DNA from: an uncultured Flavobacteriales bacterium
GTDB taxonomy: Bacteria; Bacteroidota; Bacteroidia; Flavobacteriales_D; Parvicellaceae
Direction of reading: 5' to 3'
Length of the DNA stretch: 64,000 nt
Assembly: GCA_943788755.1 (NCBI GenBank)
Contig: CALSRM010000001.1
Coordinates: 545,856 to 609,855 of the forward strand
The notes beneath the pieces were generated by a model that was given only the letters and a program-made list of their open reading frames with translations, was not told the origin of the DNA and searched no databases. A program made the translations under genes and the position numbers. Shown in pieces: positions 34,772-43,252 of the stretch (within the stretch, counting starts at the first letter, position 1; each line of letters opens with the position of its first letter).

Positions 34772-35164
34772 ATGCGTATTTTCATCTCCTTTATATTACT
34801 GTTTTTTATTAACTCTATATCCTCGCAAGATATTATTGCTCAACTGGAATGTAAAAAATTCAGAAAAGGAAAATTTGAAATGACTGGGCCCTCTGGAGGT
34901 GATATTAAAATTAAGCGAAAGAATAAATATCAATTCGAAAGGTATAATCGCGAAAACCAGAAATATAAATTCTTAATTGAATGGACTTCCCCTTGTACTT
35001 ATAAGTTAACTCTTCAAAAAGTAAAGGGGAAAAAGAGTGCTAAACGATTTGAAGGATCTGTTGTCAATGTAGAAATTGTGGCTGTTACAAATGATTCCTA
35101 TACTGCTAATAGCAGAACTCAAGATGGTAAGATTACAATAATTGAAATAGAGAAATCTTATTAA
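34772..35164 (+). CDS. Small secreted protein of unknown function
   Basis: A 130-residue protein with signal peptide (about 1-18, ending SISSQ) and a basic beta-rich mature part (FRKGKFEMTGPSGGDIKIKR, then IEWTSPCTYKLTLQKVKGK). I do not recognise the family with certainty. The two cysteines (one near the mature N-terminus, one in SPCTY) could pair. I start at the ATG 34772; a TTG one codon earlier is less likely. It begins 7 bases after the broken protease gene. Confidence 0.65.
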   Translation: MRIFISFILLFFINSISSQDIIAQLECKKFRKGKFEMTGPSGGDIKIKRKNKYQFERYNRENQKYKFLIEWTSPCTYKLTLQKVKGKKSAKRFEGSVVNVEIVAVTNDSYTANSRTQDGKITIIEIEKSY

Positions 35165-35357
35165 GGCTATGCAAACTATTATTAGTAGTCTTCACTAAGA
35201 ATTAAAGACCTCTACTAGTAGCAAACTTATTTGATAAATTACTTTATGGATATCAATAATGCACTTTATTATTAACCTCTTTGAACTTTCTCTTTTCAGA
35301 TAAATTACTATCTTTAGGCTATTCAATAGATTACTGTTAAAACTTAAATACAATAAA

Positions 35358-35594
35358 ATGGGAAAAGGTGATATCAAAACTACGAAGGGGAAGAGAACAA
35401 GAGGGTCTTATGGAAATACGCGTAAAAGGAAAAAAATTGTGAAAATTGTAGCAGCTAAGCCTAAGAAAAAAGCAGTTGCTAAAAAGGCTGTAGCAAAGAA
35501 ACCTGTGGCTAAAAAGGCAGCTCCTAAAGCTGCTGCTAAAAAAACTGAAACTAAAAAAGAAGCTCCTAAGGCTAAAAAAGAAGAAAAGTCGTAA
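35358..35594 (+). CDS. 30S ribosomal protein THX with Lys/Ala-rich tail
   Basis: A 78-residue basic protein. The first roughly 28 residues (MGKGDIKTTKGKRTRGSYG, then NTRKRKK) match the Thx family, small proteins wedged in the head of the 30S subunit. The rest is a low-complexity tail of KKAVAKKAVAKKPVAKKAA type, which many Bacteroidota versions carry and which resembles histone-H1-like DNA-binding tails. Ribosomal function is known for the core; the tail's role is unknown. It has its own strong terminator. Confidence 0.85.
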   Translation: MGKGDIKTTKGKRTRGSYGNTRKRKKIVKIVAAKPKKKAVAKKAVAKKPVAKKAAPKAAAKKTETKKEAPKAKKEEKS

Positions 35595-35615
35595 GTTTAA
35601 AATTATAACATCAAA

Positions 35616-35643
35616 ATAATCCAGACTTAGGTCTGGATTATTT
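35616..35643 (+). terminator. Rho-independent terminator after THX
   Basis: A perfect 12-bp stem (35616-35627 with 35632-35643), loop TTAG, then T-rich sequence. It lies between THX and the convergent KYDAD-repeat gene and could serve both. Confidence 0.87.
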
Positions 35644-35666
35644 TTTGCTTTATATTTTGGGTTTTT

Positions 35667-36005
35667 TTAATACATTAATTGCTTCTTGGAAGATTTTTTC
35701 CATTCAGCATCATATTTACTATCAGAAAAGAAAATAATTAGATCTGCATCATACTTGCTATCCACAAAAAATACTTTTTTATCCGCATCGTACTTGCTAT
35801 CTACAAAAAACCATAGGCCTTTATTGTTTTTAGCATCGTATTTTGAAGAGCATTTAAAAACAACTAAATCTGCATCATATTTATTACTTGCAACAAATAC
35901 TTTAACATCTGCATCATATTTGCTGCCTACAGAAAAAACCTTTTGCGCCTCAGCTTGAATCGACAAACCAGCAAAAATTAATAGGAAAAGTACTATCTTC
36001 TTCAT
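35667..36005 (-). CDS. Secreted KYDAD-repeat protein (DUF6150-like)
   Basis: A 112-residue protein: signal peptide (about 1-21, ending EAQ), then six tandem repeats of about 13 residues with the core S-K-Y-D-A-D followed by four hydrophobic residues (VKVFVA, LVVFKC, KKVFFVD, LIIFFSD). The pattern matches the short Bacteroidota family I know as DUF6150, whose repeats alternate a YDA turn with a beta strand and probably build a small solenoid. The function is unknown. It is convergent with THX. Confidence 0.8.
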   Translation of the reverse strand: MKKIVLFLLIFAGLSIQAEAQKVFSVGSKYDADVKVFVASNKYDADLVVFKCSSKYDAKNNKGLWFFVDSKYDADKKVFFVDSKYDADLIIFFSDSKYDAEWKKSSKKQLMY

Positions 36006-36151
36006 AATATATTTTCTCGTTACGTATGAAATATAGGAATTAAAAAAGCATGGTATCTTTACTCTACTTTAGAAGCACCGCCATTCTGCTCTTGGCTAGG
36101 TCTTTCGACATTTAACCTTATTCTTTTTAACGTATAGTTTGGAATCAGTAA

Positions 36152-37771
36152 CTAAATGAAAAAGCTCATATTCTGGATGACTTGCTTCATTAATTTACTC
36201 GTTATAACTTCAATTGAGTTAGTTTCCTTATCCGCCATAAAAATTTCCAACTTCATTTTATCAAAACTCCCTGAGAAAGTCACTTTTTCGAAGTCATTCA
36301 TAAATTCCAATAACCCTTCACTCGCATTTCCTCCATTTTCAAGTATCATATCTTGCAGTGCTTTTGGTAAATCATCCACATCAGGATTAATTTCTGCATA
36401 CAGCGAAGAGTTAATTTGACTAGCGGGCGTATACTCCTTAAGTTTCTTCCCACTTCCTAATGTGGCCGCAATACTTTCATCTGAAGTAATCATTAGTTTA
36501 TCGTCACTAAAAACAAAAAAGTCATCACTACCAGCAGTAAAATATCCTCCTTTATTTTCTATCACAGGAAGAGTTGTAAATAAGGATTTTAGTTTATCCG
36601 GATAATTTAAGCCTATGGTAATGAGGTAATTTGGAGATGGAATCTCTGATGGATTTAAAACAAATGACTCCTCCATATTTGCAAATAAATCATCTGCCAT
36701 TAAAGATTCATGTAAATCATAAAATGGATTTGGTTTCATCTCAATTCCTAATAAAGAAGCTGAAAATTCTCCAGTAAGCAAACCTCTCATTTCTTTTTCA
36801 GTCCATCCCACCTCTTTAACTTCATCATTAAATTCAGCTTTCATTTCATCATTTTGTAGCACCATATTCAAAACTGCATCCATGTTTATCGAAGCAACAC
36901 CAAACATCATTGGATCTTCATTTGACAAATAACTCATAAACTCATTTGAAATTGAGTTTCCAGGAAGTAAATTGTATTTAGAATCTTTTAATTTATCTCC
37001 ATGCATTTCCATTTCCAAAACAATTTTTCCCGCTAAAAAATTACCCGCACCAATCATATAAGACTCATCATAGAGCCTTAAAAACTCTTCGTCCAAATCA
37101 ACGTCATCCATTTCCTTTTTTGCTAATTCCATCCATTTATCGACGTAAATTATCATATTCATATCGTCTTCTCGCTCTAAATAATTTTCTAGAATATCAT
37201 TCTCTTCACCTTCAATTTTTCTTGCGCCTAAAATTGATTTCGATGTTGTCTTTAAATTAATAGCGTCACTTTCACTATGAATAAATATAATATGATCACT
37301 ATCCCAGGCTGCTAAGGTGTTTGAAAATTTATGTTTTATGAAATGTAAACCATCTTCCTCAAAAGATTTTCCTTTAAAAAAATCTTTGATACCCTTCTTT
37401 ACTTTATCTTCATTTACAACTTCAGCAGTTAAAAAGGCAAAACTAATCTCCCCATTATCAGCTGTTGTTATTACTGCATGGTTATTCCCCTCTAAACGGA
37501 TTCCCATATTACTAGAATTAAGCATATTTCCAATATATAAACTCATCGCCATTTTAATCTCTATTGGCATATCCTCTGAATTCTGAACCTCAGACTTATC
37601 CATTAATTTCATAAAGTCATATGAAAAAATGACAGCATGGTTATCTACAGAAGAAATCATATTGAACTCCTGCGTATGAAATTCTAACTCCTCATCTTTT
37701 TCTCCGCAACTTGCTAAGGAAAGAGCAATAGATGTCAACCATACTAGCGAATAAAAATATCCTTTAATCAT
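36152..37771 (-). CDS. DUF4836-like lipoprotein
   Basis: A 539-residue lipoprotein with signal peptide and lipobox SLASC (Cys about 22). The chain is acidic, with repeated duplicated elements of the form FMSYLSNEDPMMFGVASINMD and IAATLGSGK, and a layout like the DUF4836 proteins of Bacteroidota, which are predicted surface or periplasmic lipoproteins of unknown function. The family call is from memory of composition and length, not a domain search. A TAnnTTTG promoter lies at 37806-37799. Confidence 0.68.
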   Translation of the reverse strand: MIKGYFYSLVWLTSIALSLASCGEKDEELEFHTQEFNMISSVDNHAVIFSYDFMKLMDKSEVQNSEDMPIEIKMAMSLYIGNMLNSSNMGIRLEGNNHAVITTADNGEISFAFLTAEVVNEDKVKKGIKDFFKGKSFEEDGLHFIKHKFSNTLAAWDSDHIIFIHSESDAINLKTTSKSILGARKIEGEENDILENYLEREDDMNMIIYVDKWMELAKKEMDDVDLDEEFLRLYDESYMIGAGNFLAGKIVLEMEMHGDKLKDSKYNLLPGNSISNEFMSYLSNEDPMMFGVASINMDAVLNMVLQNDEMKAEFNDEVKEVGWTEKEMRGLLTGEFSASLLGIEMKPNPFYDLHESLMADDLFANMEESFVLNPSEIPSPNYLITIGLNYPDKLKSLFTTLPVIENKGGYFTAGSDDFFVFSDDKLMITSDESIAATLGSGKKLKEYTPASQINSSLYAEINPDVDDLPKALQDMILENGGNASEGLLEFMNDFEKVTFSGSFDKMKLEIFMADKETNSIEVITSKLMKQVIQNMSFFI

Positions 37772-37798
37772 AATAGTTTAATGTATTTCAGTTGTTTA

Positions 37799-37806
37799 CA
37801 AATCTA
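37799..37806 (-). promoter_or_regulatory. -7 promoter element of the DUF4836-like gene
   Basis: Minus-strand TAGATTTG, exact TAnnTTTG, about 28 bases before the ATG at 37771. Confidence 0.5.
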
Positions 37807-37893
37807 CTGTTTTATGCATTCCCAAAATAACATTTAACCTATTATATTATTTATAACAAAATCTCAAGCTATCAATATTTAATAAACTTTTTT

Positions 37894-37901
37894 TATTTTT
37901 G
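37894..37901 (+). promoter_or_regulatory. -7 promoter element before the conserved gene at 37919
   Basis: TATTTTTG, exact TAnnTTTG. Transcription would begin near 37906, leaving about 13 bases before the TTG start and no room for an earlier ATG. Confidence 0.5.
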
Positions 37902-37918
37902 TCAAAAACAGAATTAAT

Positions 37919-38491
37919 TTGCACACAATTGAGCCATATTACAACTGGAGAAACCTGTATACAGCCGAGAATGACTCTAGGTCACCTTTCTTTCAAAGAG
38001 AGTATTCAGAAATGCACTATACAGATCAAATTTATGATCACTATATACACCCGCAGTGGGACAACATAGATTCTACAACCTTATTTATTAAATTGCTTTT
38101 TACCGACTACGATGAAGGATATTGTATAATTGAGCTTTTTGGTGAATGGAATGATTGCCTTCATAATGACATCATGTTTTTAAAAAGAGGTGTTATTGAA
38201 ACTTTAAAGCAAGAAGGGATTGATAAATTTATCCTAATAGGAGAAAACGTTTTAAATTTTCATTATTCCGATGATTGTTATTATGAAGAATGGTTCGAAG
38301 AGGTTGAAGATGGATGGATAGCAGCTTTAAATTTTAGAGAACATGTTTTACAAGAGCTTAAAAGCGCAAATATAGACTCCTACTTTGTACTAGGAGGTCA
38401 ATTAAACCTAGTTGACTGGCGTATTTTCACACCACCTAATTTATACCGAAAAATTGAAAGCCAAGTAGCTATAAGAATTGGTGCAATTTAA
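37919..38491 (+). CDS. Conserved Bacteroidota protein of unknown function, TTG start
   Basis: A 190-residue soluble, acidic protein with very high aromatic content: EPYYNWRNLYTAENDSRSPF, HPQWDNIDSTTLFIK, ELFGEWNDCLHNDIMFLKR, ILIGENVLNFHYSDDCYYEE. I recognise it as a widely conserved hypothetical of Bacteroidota without assigned function. No ATG fits: the next Met is at residue 31, inside the conserved N-terminus. TTG at 37919 places the initiator exactly where homologues I recall have Met. The promoter position also supports this start. Confidence 0.75.
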   Translation: MHTIEPYYNWRNLYTAENDSRSPFFQREYSEMHYTDQIYDHYIHPQWDNIDSTTLFIKLLFTDYDEGYCIIELFGEWNDCLHNDIMFLKRGVIETLKQEGIDKFILIGENVLNFHYSDDCYYEEWFEEVEDGWIAALNFREHVLQELKSANIDSYFVLGGQLNLVDWRIFTPPNLYRKIESQVAIRIGAI

Positions 38492-38578
38492 CATTCCTAT
38501 ATCTATTGTAAGATAGTTACCTGCGGTTCAATTGTTAATAAATCAATTACAAGCATCTCAATAATTATCACAGATTAT

Positions 38579-38586
38579 TATATTTG
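38579..38586 (+). promoter_or_regulatory. -7 promoter element of the L,D-transpeptidase gene at 38602
   Basis: TATATTTG, exact TAnnTTTG, putting the transcription start near 38591. It favours the ATG at 38602 (or 38593) as start. Confidence 0.5.
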
Positions 38587-38601
38587 CAAACAATGATTTT
38601 A

Positions 38602-39348
38602 ATGAAGGTATTCATATTATCTATTTTAGTTACTTTCAACGCAACTAATAGTATTACTCCAACATATGGCTCAAATAGTAAGGAAGCTGAGGAAGCATTC
38701 GTCTCATTAAATCAATATACTTTAGCATTATTCAACGAGATAAACGAACCGCACCTTAGCCTGGAAGTATTTGAATTAGCAATTAAAGGGTATTCTGAGT
38801 TGTCCCTTAAAAACAAACTTAAAAATAAAAAGTTCTTAACTATAGTTGACATGAGTCTTTCTGCAAATACTGAACGCATGTTTATTATTGATATGGAAAA
38901 AAGAATTCTGGTAGAGAGAAAACTAGTTGCTCATGGGATAAAAACTGGAAATGAGTTTGCTTCTAATTTCTCTAACGAACAAAGTAGTCACAAAAGTTGT
39001 CTTGGCTTTTTTATCACTGGAGAGCTTTACAATGGTCGTCACGATTTATCGATGAAGCTAGATGGTCAAGAATACTCAAATGACAATGCAAGAAGCAGAG
39101 GTGTAGTTGTTCACAGTGCAGATTACGTTAGTTGTGAGTACATTGAATCAAATGGACGCCTAGGCAGAAGTTTTGGATGTCCAGCAATTGCCAAAGAAGG
39201 GTATCAAGAAACAGTCAATAGACTTCAAGGTGGAAGTTGTTATTTCATCTACTACCCTAGCAGAAGTTATTTATCACGATCTAGAATTGCAAATTCAAGG
39301 AAGGAATTTGTATTAAATCAATCTGGAAATGTTAGTTTTATCGAATAG
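38602..39348 (+). CDS. Murein L,D-transpeptidase catalytic-domain family protein, secreted
   Basis: About 248 residues. Signal peptide MKVFILSILVTFNATNS. The catalytic domain of the YkuD-related group spans about 75-235: IVDMSLSANTERMFIIDMEK, HGIKTGN, VVVHSADYV with its His, and the active-site motif GRSFGCPAI with Cys. It would crosslink or remodel peptidoglycan, or attach proteins to it. I use ATG 38602; ATG 38593 is also possible. Its stop codon abuts the stop codon of the convergent L,D-transpeptidase gene with no spacer. Confidence 0.86.
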   Translation: MKVFILSILVTFNATNSITPTYGSNSKEAEEAFVSLNQYTLALFNEINEPHLSLEVFELAIKGYSELSLKNKLKNKKFLTIVDMSLSANTERMFIIDMEKRILVERKLVAHGIKTGNEFASNFSNEQSSHKSCLGFFITGELYNGRHDLSMKLDGQEYSNDNARSRGVVVHSADYVSCEYIESNGRLGRSFGCPAIAKEGYQETVNRLQGGSCYFIYYPSRSYLSRSRIANSRKEFVLNQSGNVSFIE

Positions 39349-40983
39349 TTAAACTTCAATCTCTTCTTCCTTAGGAAATATAATATCTTCTAATTCCTTT
39401 TCCTTTCTGTATATATCAGGGTAGAATCTAATATTGCCTTCTTCATCTCCTTCAGCAGTAAAGTAGCGAATATGCACAGGCATATTATGTTGCAATGTTA
39501 TCGTTTTCCTTTGTCTTTTATCAATAGTAGCCTGAACACTATCTATATGAAATATTTCACCTTCCCTTGCGAGTAGATACTTAGCTAATTTCATGGGTTC
39601 ATCGACTCGGACACATCCGTGACTATAAGCTCTGATGTCGTTCATGAATTTTCCTTTACTTGGTGTATCATGAAAATAGACAGCATGTTTGTTTTTAAAA
39701 AAATACTTAATCAATCCGAGCGCATTACTTCTTCCTCCACGTTGACGAACGGTATAATCAAAATTATCAGCAGATATATTTTTCCAATCTATACTAGACA
39801 TTTCTATTACCTTAGCTCCTTTGAGTAATTGATAATTATTCCTAGATAAATAGGTTGAATCATTTTTTGATTTTGGAACAAGTTCCCTATTTCTAATACT
39901 TTTCGGCACAGTCCAAAACGGATATGCTACCATATATTCAATTTCACTATCCAATTCAGGAGTTTTATTGGCATTTGTTCCAACAACAACTTTATGTTCT
40001 TGCAGTAAATTTTCACCTTTATAAAATTTTAATTTATAGGTAGCTACATTTACTAAAATATACTCATCCTCCCAATCATTTACCAATTTCCATTTTTCTA
40101 GTGAAACTGCGGCTCTTTTATAAAAATCCAATGGATTACCAGATAACGCTTTAGCTGTGTTTTTCCCAACTTTCAAATCAGGTGTTAAACCATGGTTAAT
40201 CTGAAAAACTTGAAGGCCTTTTAAGAATATTGAATCAGCAACTTGGTTGGATTCGATATAATCATGTAAAACCAATGCCTCTTTTGCTTCTTTGTAAATT
40301 TTTAGCGAATCAGATTCAGAACTCTTCTTTTTTAAAGCATGAACTTTTAAAGAAGAATCTACTAGAGTATGTTCAGTTAAAAACAGAGCCAAACCAGCTT
40401 GAAGTTTTTTATACTCATCTTTTTGCGGTTCTAAATCCAATAGTTTTTCAATAATTTTTCCTTCAATATGAGATTCATATAAGTATTCGCTTAAATCTTT
40501 ACTCGGTTTACGACTTCCAAATTCTGGATGATATTTAGAAGTATCAACTATTCCTCTTGAGATATCATTTGAAAATTTAAAATACTGAACTGTCAATAGA
40601 ACATCTAATTCAATAGCAGAGATATCTGATTTAATTTCGTTCAAGCCATTTATTTTATCTCTCAATTCAATTACATCATATCGCATAGTATCCAAACCGT
40701 AATGCATGGATTTAAACAAAATATTTGAAAATTCTACACCTACGTTAGACAACTCCATTCGTTCGTTTACCCAAAAGGGAACAAACCCACTCATATCGTA
40801 AACCTTTTTTATGCTAGGTGATTCAGAATCAGGTTGAGCGATATACCCCTTTAGCGAAGCTTTTAAGTCAGAAGAGAATTCTAAGGTCTCTATAACTTTC
40901 TCTGAAGAGTTATCGGATACAACAGAGCTACAAGAAGTTAAAATAAAACACAATACTATGAATAAAACGTTTTGAAAACTCAT
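39349..40983 (-). CDS. YcbB/LdtD-type L,D-transpeptidase lipoprotein
   Basis: A 544-residue envelope enzyme. Lipoprotein signal with lipobox LTSCSS. A helical scaffold domain (about 40-250) and a peptidoglycan-binding-like segment (VFQINHGLTPDLKVGKNTAKAL) precede the YkuD catalytic domain (about 300-500), which has the His in YFHDTPSKGKFMN and the catalytic Cys in AYSHGCVRVDEP. It forms 3-3 crosslinks in peptidoglycan. It is convergent with a second, unrelated-subfamily L,D-transpeptidase, the two stop codons touching. Confidence 0.9.
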   Translation of the reverse strand: MSFQNVLFIVLCFILTSCSSVVSDNSSEKVIETLEFSSDLKASLKGYIAQPDSESPSIKKVYDMSGFVPFWVNERMELSNVGVEFSNILFKSMHYGLDTMRYDVIELRDKINGLNEIKSDISAIELDVLLTVQYFKFSNDISRGIVDTSKYHPEFGSRKPSKDLSEYLYESHIEGKIIEKLLDLEPQKDEYKKLQAGLALFLTEHTLVDSSLKVHALKKKSSESDSLKIYKEAKEALVLHDYIESNQVADSIFLKGLQVFQINHGLTPDLKVGKNTAKALSGNPLDFYKRAAVSLEKWKLVNDWEDEYILVNVATYKLKFYKGENLLQEHKVVVGTNANKTPELDSEIEYMVAYPFWTVPKSIRNRELVPKSKNDSTYLSRNNYQLLKGAKVIEMSSIDWKNISADNFDYTVRQRGGRSNALGLIKYFFKNKHAVYFHDTPSKGKFMNDIRAYSHGCVRVDEPMKLAKYLLAREGEIFHIDSVQATIDKRQRKTITLQHNMPVHIRYFTAEGDEEGNIRFYPDIYRKEKELEDIIFPKEEEIEV

Positions 40984-41122
40984 AAAGCAATTGACGAATG
41001 GGGTATATTTAAAATACGAGCTAAAGCGCTAAATGTTCCAATATTGTGATGAATACAACAATATACATGACTATTGAAAATGCGGAAGATATAATTGCGA
41101 ATATTAAAAATGGTCTTATAGT

Positions 41123-43234
41123 TTAATCAATAATCATGAATTCGGTTCTCCGGTTATTCGCATCCGCATCATCTCTATCTTGTTCTGATTTCATTTTATC
41201 CCTTTCAGCATCTGTAATCAAGGGTTTGGCTTCTCCAATCCCCTTAAATTCAAAACGCTCCCTACCAAACCCATGCACCACTAAATAATCAACAACTGCT
41301 CCTGCTCTATCTTCGGATAAACGCTGATTATATGAAGAAGAACCATGTGTATCTGTGTGTCCAGAAATTTCAATTCTCAAATCAAGATTATCTGTCAACA
41401 ACTGTATCAATCGATCCAACTCTATTTTCGACTCAGGCTTTAAAGAATACTTATCTGTATCGAAGAAAATATTACGCAAAACAATACTTACCCCTTTCTT
41501 AATTTTATTTAAATAAATAATTTTCTCGTACTCTTTAAATCCTGCGTCTGCGGGTATGTCAAAGTTTTCTGAGTGAAAGAGATACCCTTCTGCTTTAGCA
41601 GCAATACCATAATTCTTACCTGCGGGTAAAGACATTAAAAACTTACCTGTTATCGGATCATTATTAAATTCTGCAATATCTTGTTGCGTTCCATTGTCTA
41701 CCAGGTCAACAAGTGATTTGACCGGTTGTTTTGTTTCCGCATCCAGAACTAAGCCTTTTAATATCGAGAGGTTCTTTGCACTTACAGTCACTTTCGGCTG
41801 AATTAACTCCTCCTTAATAGGTGCCGCAACACTAGCTAGCAAATTATCCTCTGTACTCAAAAGTGGTTCTTTCTTATCTCCTAAAAAGGTAATCATATAA
41901 ATATCTTTCTCTCCCATTCCATCAACTTCTCTAAAAGAAGAATAATAACCATGTTTACCACTTGCAGAAATAACAAAGTGTACATCATCATCCGGCGTAG
42001 ATACCGGGTATCCTATATTTACTGGCTCATTCCATGTGCCATCATCATTCATTATAGAATAGAAAATATCAAATCCACCCATTCCTTTGTGACCTTCTGA
42101 GGAAAAGTACATTGTTCGGCCATCTGGGTGGATAAATACGCCTACCTCATCATAGTTTGTATTAATTACATCTCCAATATTAACCGGGTTGCCCCATTCC
42201 TTTTTTTCCATATCCCAATCAGTTTTCCAAATATCAGTACCTCCAAGCGTTCCTTCTCGGTCAGAAACGAAGTAAAAAGATTTTTTATCAGATGTAAAAC
42301 AAGCACCTGTTTCCCTCGTTTTCTTATTATTTATATTGTTCCCAACTCCTTTAGGCTTCTCCCATCCATCTTCCAGTTTATTACTTATGTAAAGGTTTCC
42401 TCTATCACCATTATCCATATAAACAAATAATGACAGCCCATCGAGAGATAATCCAGCAGTGGCATCATGTCCTTTCGTATTAATTTTTTCACTGATCCCA
42501 ACCGCTGGACTCCAATTTCCATCTTCATCTTTTTCAGAAATATATAAATCCTCATTATACATTGCTCCTGTAATTTCTCCTCCGGTACTGTTTGACCTTC
42601 TTGAAGTAAACATTATTACAGATTCATCTGCAGAAATTAAAGGTGCATAATCAGGGTATTCGGTATTAATTTGCTTTCCTAAATTATCTACCCATACTCT
42701 TTCAGGAAATTCCATTAATGTTTTTCCCGTTTCACACTGTTTGACAAATCTGTTTAATTCAACGATTATCCTTGCATCAGTATCGTTATTTAAGGTCTTC
42801 CTAAATAAACCATATTCGTATATTGCTTCATCAAATTTATATTGATACTGATAAGCTCTACCTATTTTATAATGAATATCTTTTGCAATTGTCGGCTTCA
42901 ATTTATAGGCCTGCAAAAAATAATCTAAAGCGTGATATTTATGTATCGATACTAAATTACAGTTTCCTAATTTATAATTTAAAGAAGCATTATTTGAATT
43001 GAAATCGTTTGCCTTTTTATAAAAAGGAATTGCTTTACTCCAAATAGAGAATCCTATTGCAGGATTCTGGCCTAATTCGTAAAATTTATTTCCTTCCTCA
43101 AGATTATCAACTGCAATTTTAAAAGCCTCTTTTTGCTCCTTAAATATTTTCTTATCAAAAGGAACAGATATATTCTGAGAAACTGAACTGAAAGAAATTA
43201 TAATTATTAATAATAGTAGTATATTTTTCATCAC
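41123..43234 (-). CDS. OmpA-family protein with TPR, PD40 propeller and carboxypeptidase-regulatory domains (PorE-like)
   Basis: A 703-residue envelope protein. Signal peptide (about 1-20), TPR-like helices (about 35-160), a beta-propeller of PD40/WD40-like blades (about 185-430, repeated FTSDKKSFYFVSDREG and YFSSEGHKGMGGFDIFY types), a CarboxypepD-regulatory-like beta domain (about 490-565) and a C-terminal OmpA peptidoglycan-binding domain (about 585-700, ISGHTDTHGSSSYN, NNRRTEF). This domain order is that of PorE, which tethers the T9SS to peptidoglycan, but paralogues are common. The TPR gene lies 18 bases upstream in the same operon. Confidence 0.86.
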   Translation of the reverse strand: MMKNILLLLIIIISFSSVSQNISVPFDKKIFKEQKEAFKIAVDNLEEGNKFYELGQNPAIGFSIWSKAIPFYKKANDFNSNNASLNYKLGNCNLVSIHKYHALDYFLQAYKLKPTIAKDIHYKIGRAYQYQYKFDEAIYEYGLFRKTLNNDTDARIIVELNRFVKQCETGKTLMEFPERVWVDNLGKQINTEYPDYAPLISADESVIMFTSRRSNSTGGEITGAMYNEDLYISEKDEDGNWSPAVGISEKINTKGHDATAGLSLDGLSLFVYMDNGDRGNLYISNKLEDGWEKPKGVGNNINNKKTRETGACFTSDKKSFYFVSDREGTLGGTDIWKTDWDMEKKEWGNPVNIGDVINTNYDEVGVFIHPDGRTMYFSSEGHKGMGGFDIFYSIMNDDGTWNEPVNIGYPVSTPDDDVHFVISASGKHGYYSSFREVDGMGEKDIYMITFLGDKKEPLLSTEDNLLASVAAPIKEELIQPKVTVSAKNLSILKGLVLDAETKQPVKSLVDLVDNGTQQDIAEFNNDPITGKFLMSLPAGKNYGIAAKAEGYLFHSENFDIPADAGFKEYEKIIYLNKIKKGVSIVLRNIFFDTDKYSLKPESKIELDRLIQLLTDNLDLRIEISGHTDTHGSSSYNQRLSEDRAGAVVDYLVVHGFGRERFEFKGIGEAKPLITDAERDKMKSEQDRDDADANNRRTEFMIID

Positions 43235-43252
43235 CTATCCTTTTAATCTAAA

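Noticed and set aside
35686..35958. Repetitive ASYLLS frame on the plus strand
   Set aside because: It is the complement of the KYDAD repeats, whose strand has a signal peptide and start.
41050..41127. 25-codon frame MNTTIYMTIENAEDIIANIK between two convergent-facing leaders
   Set aside because: Protein-like but very short, no promoter seen, and it overlaps the end of the OmpA gene; not enough to call.
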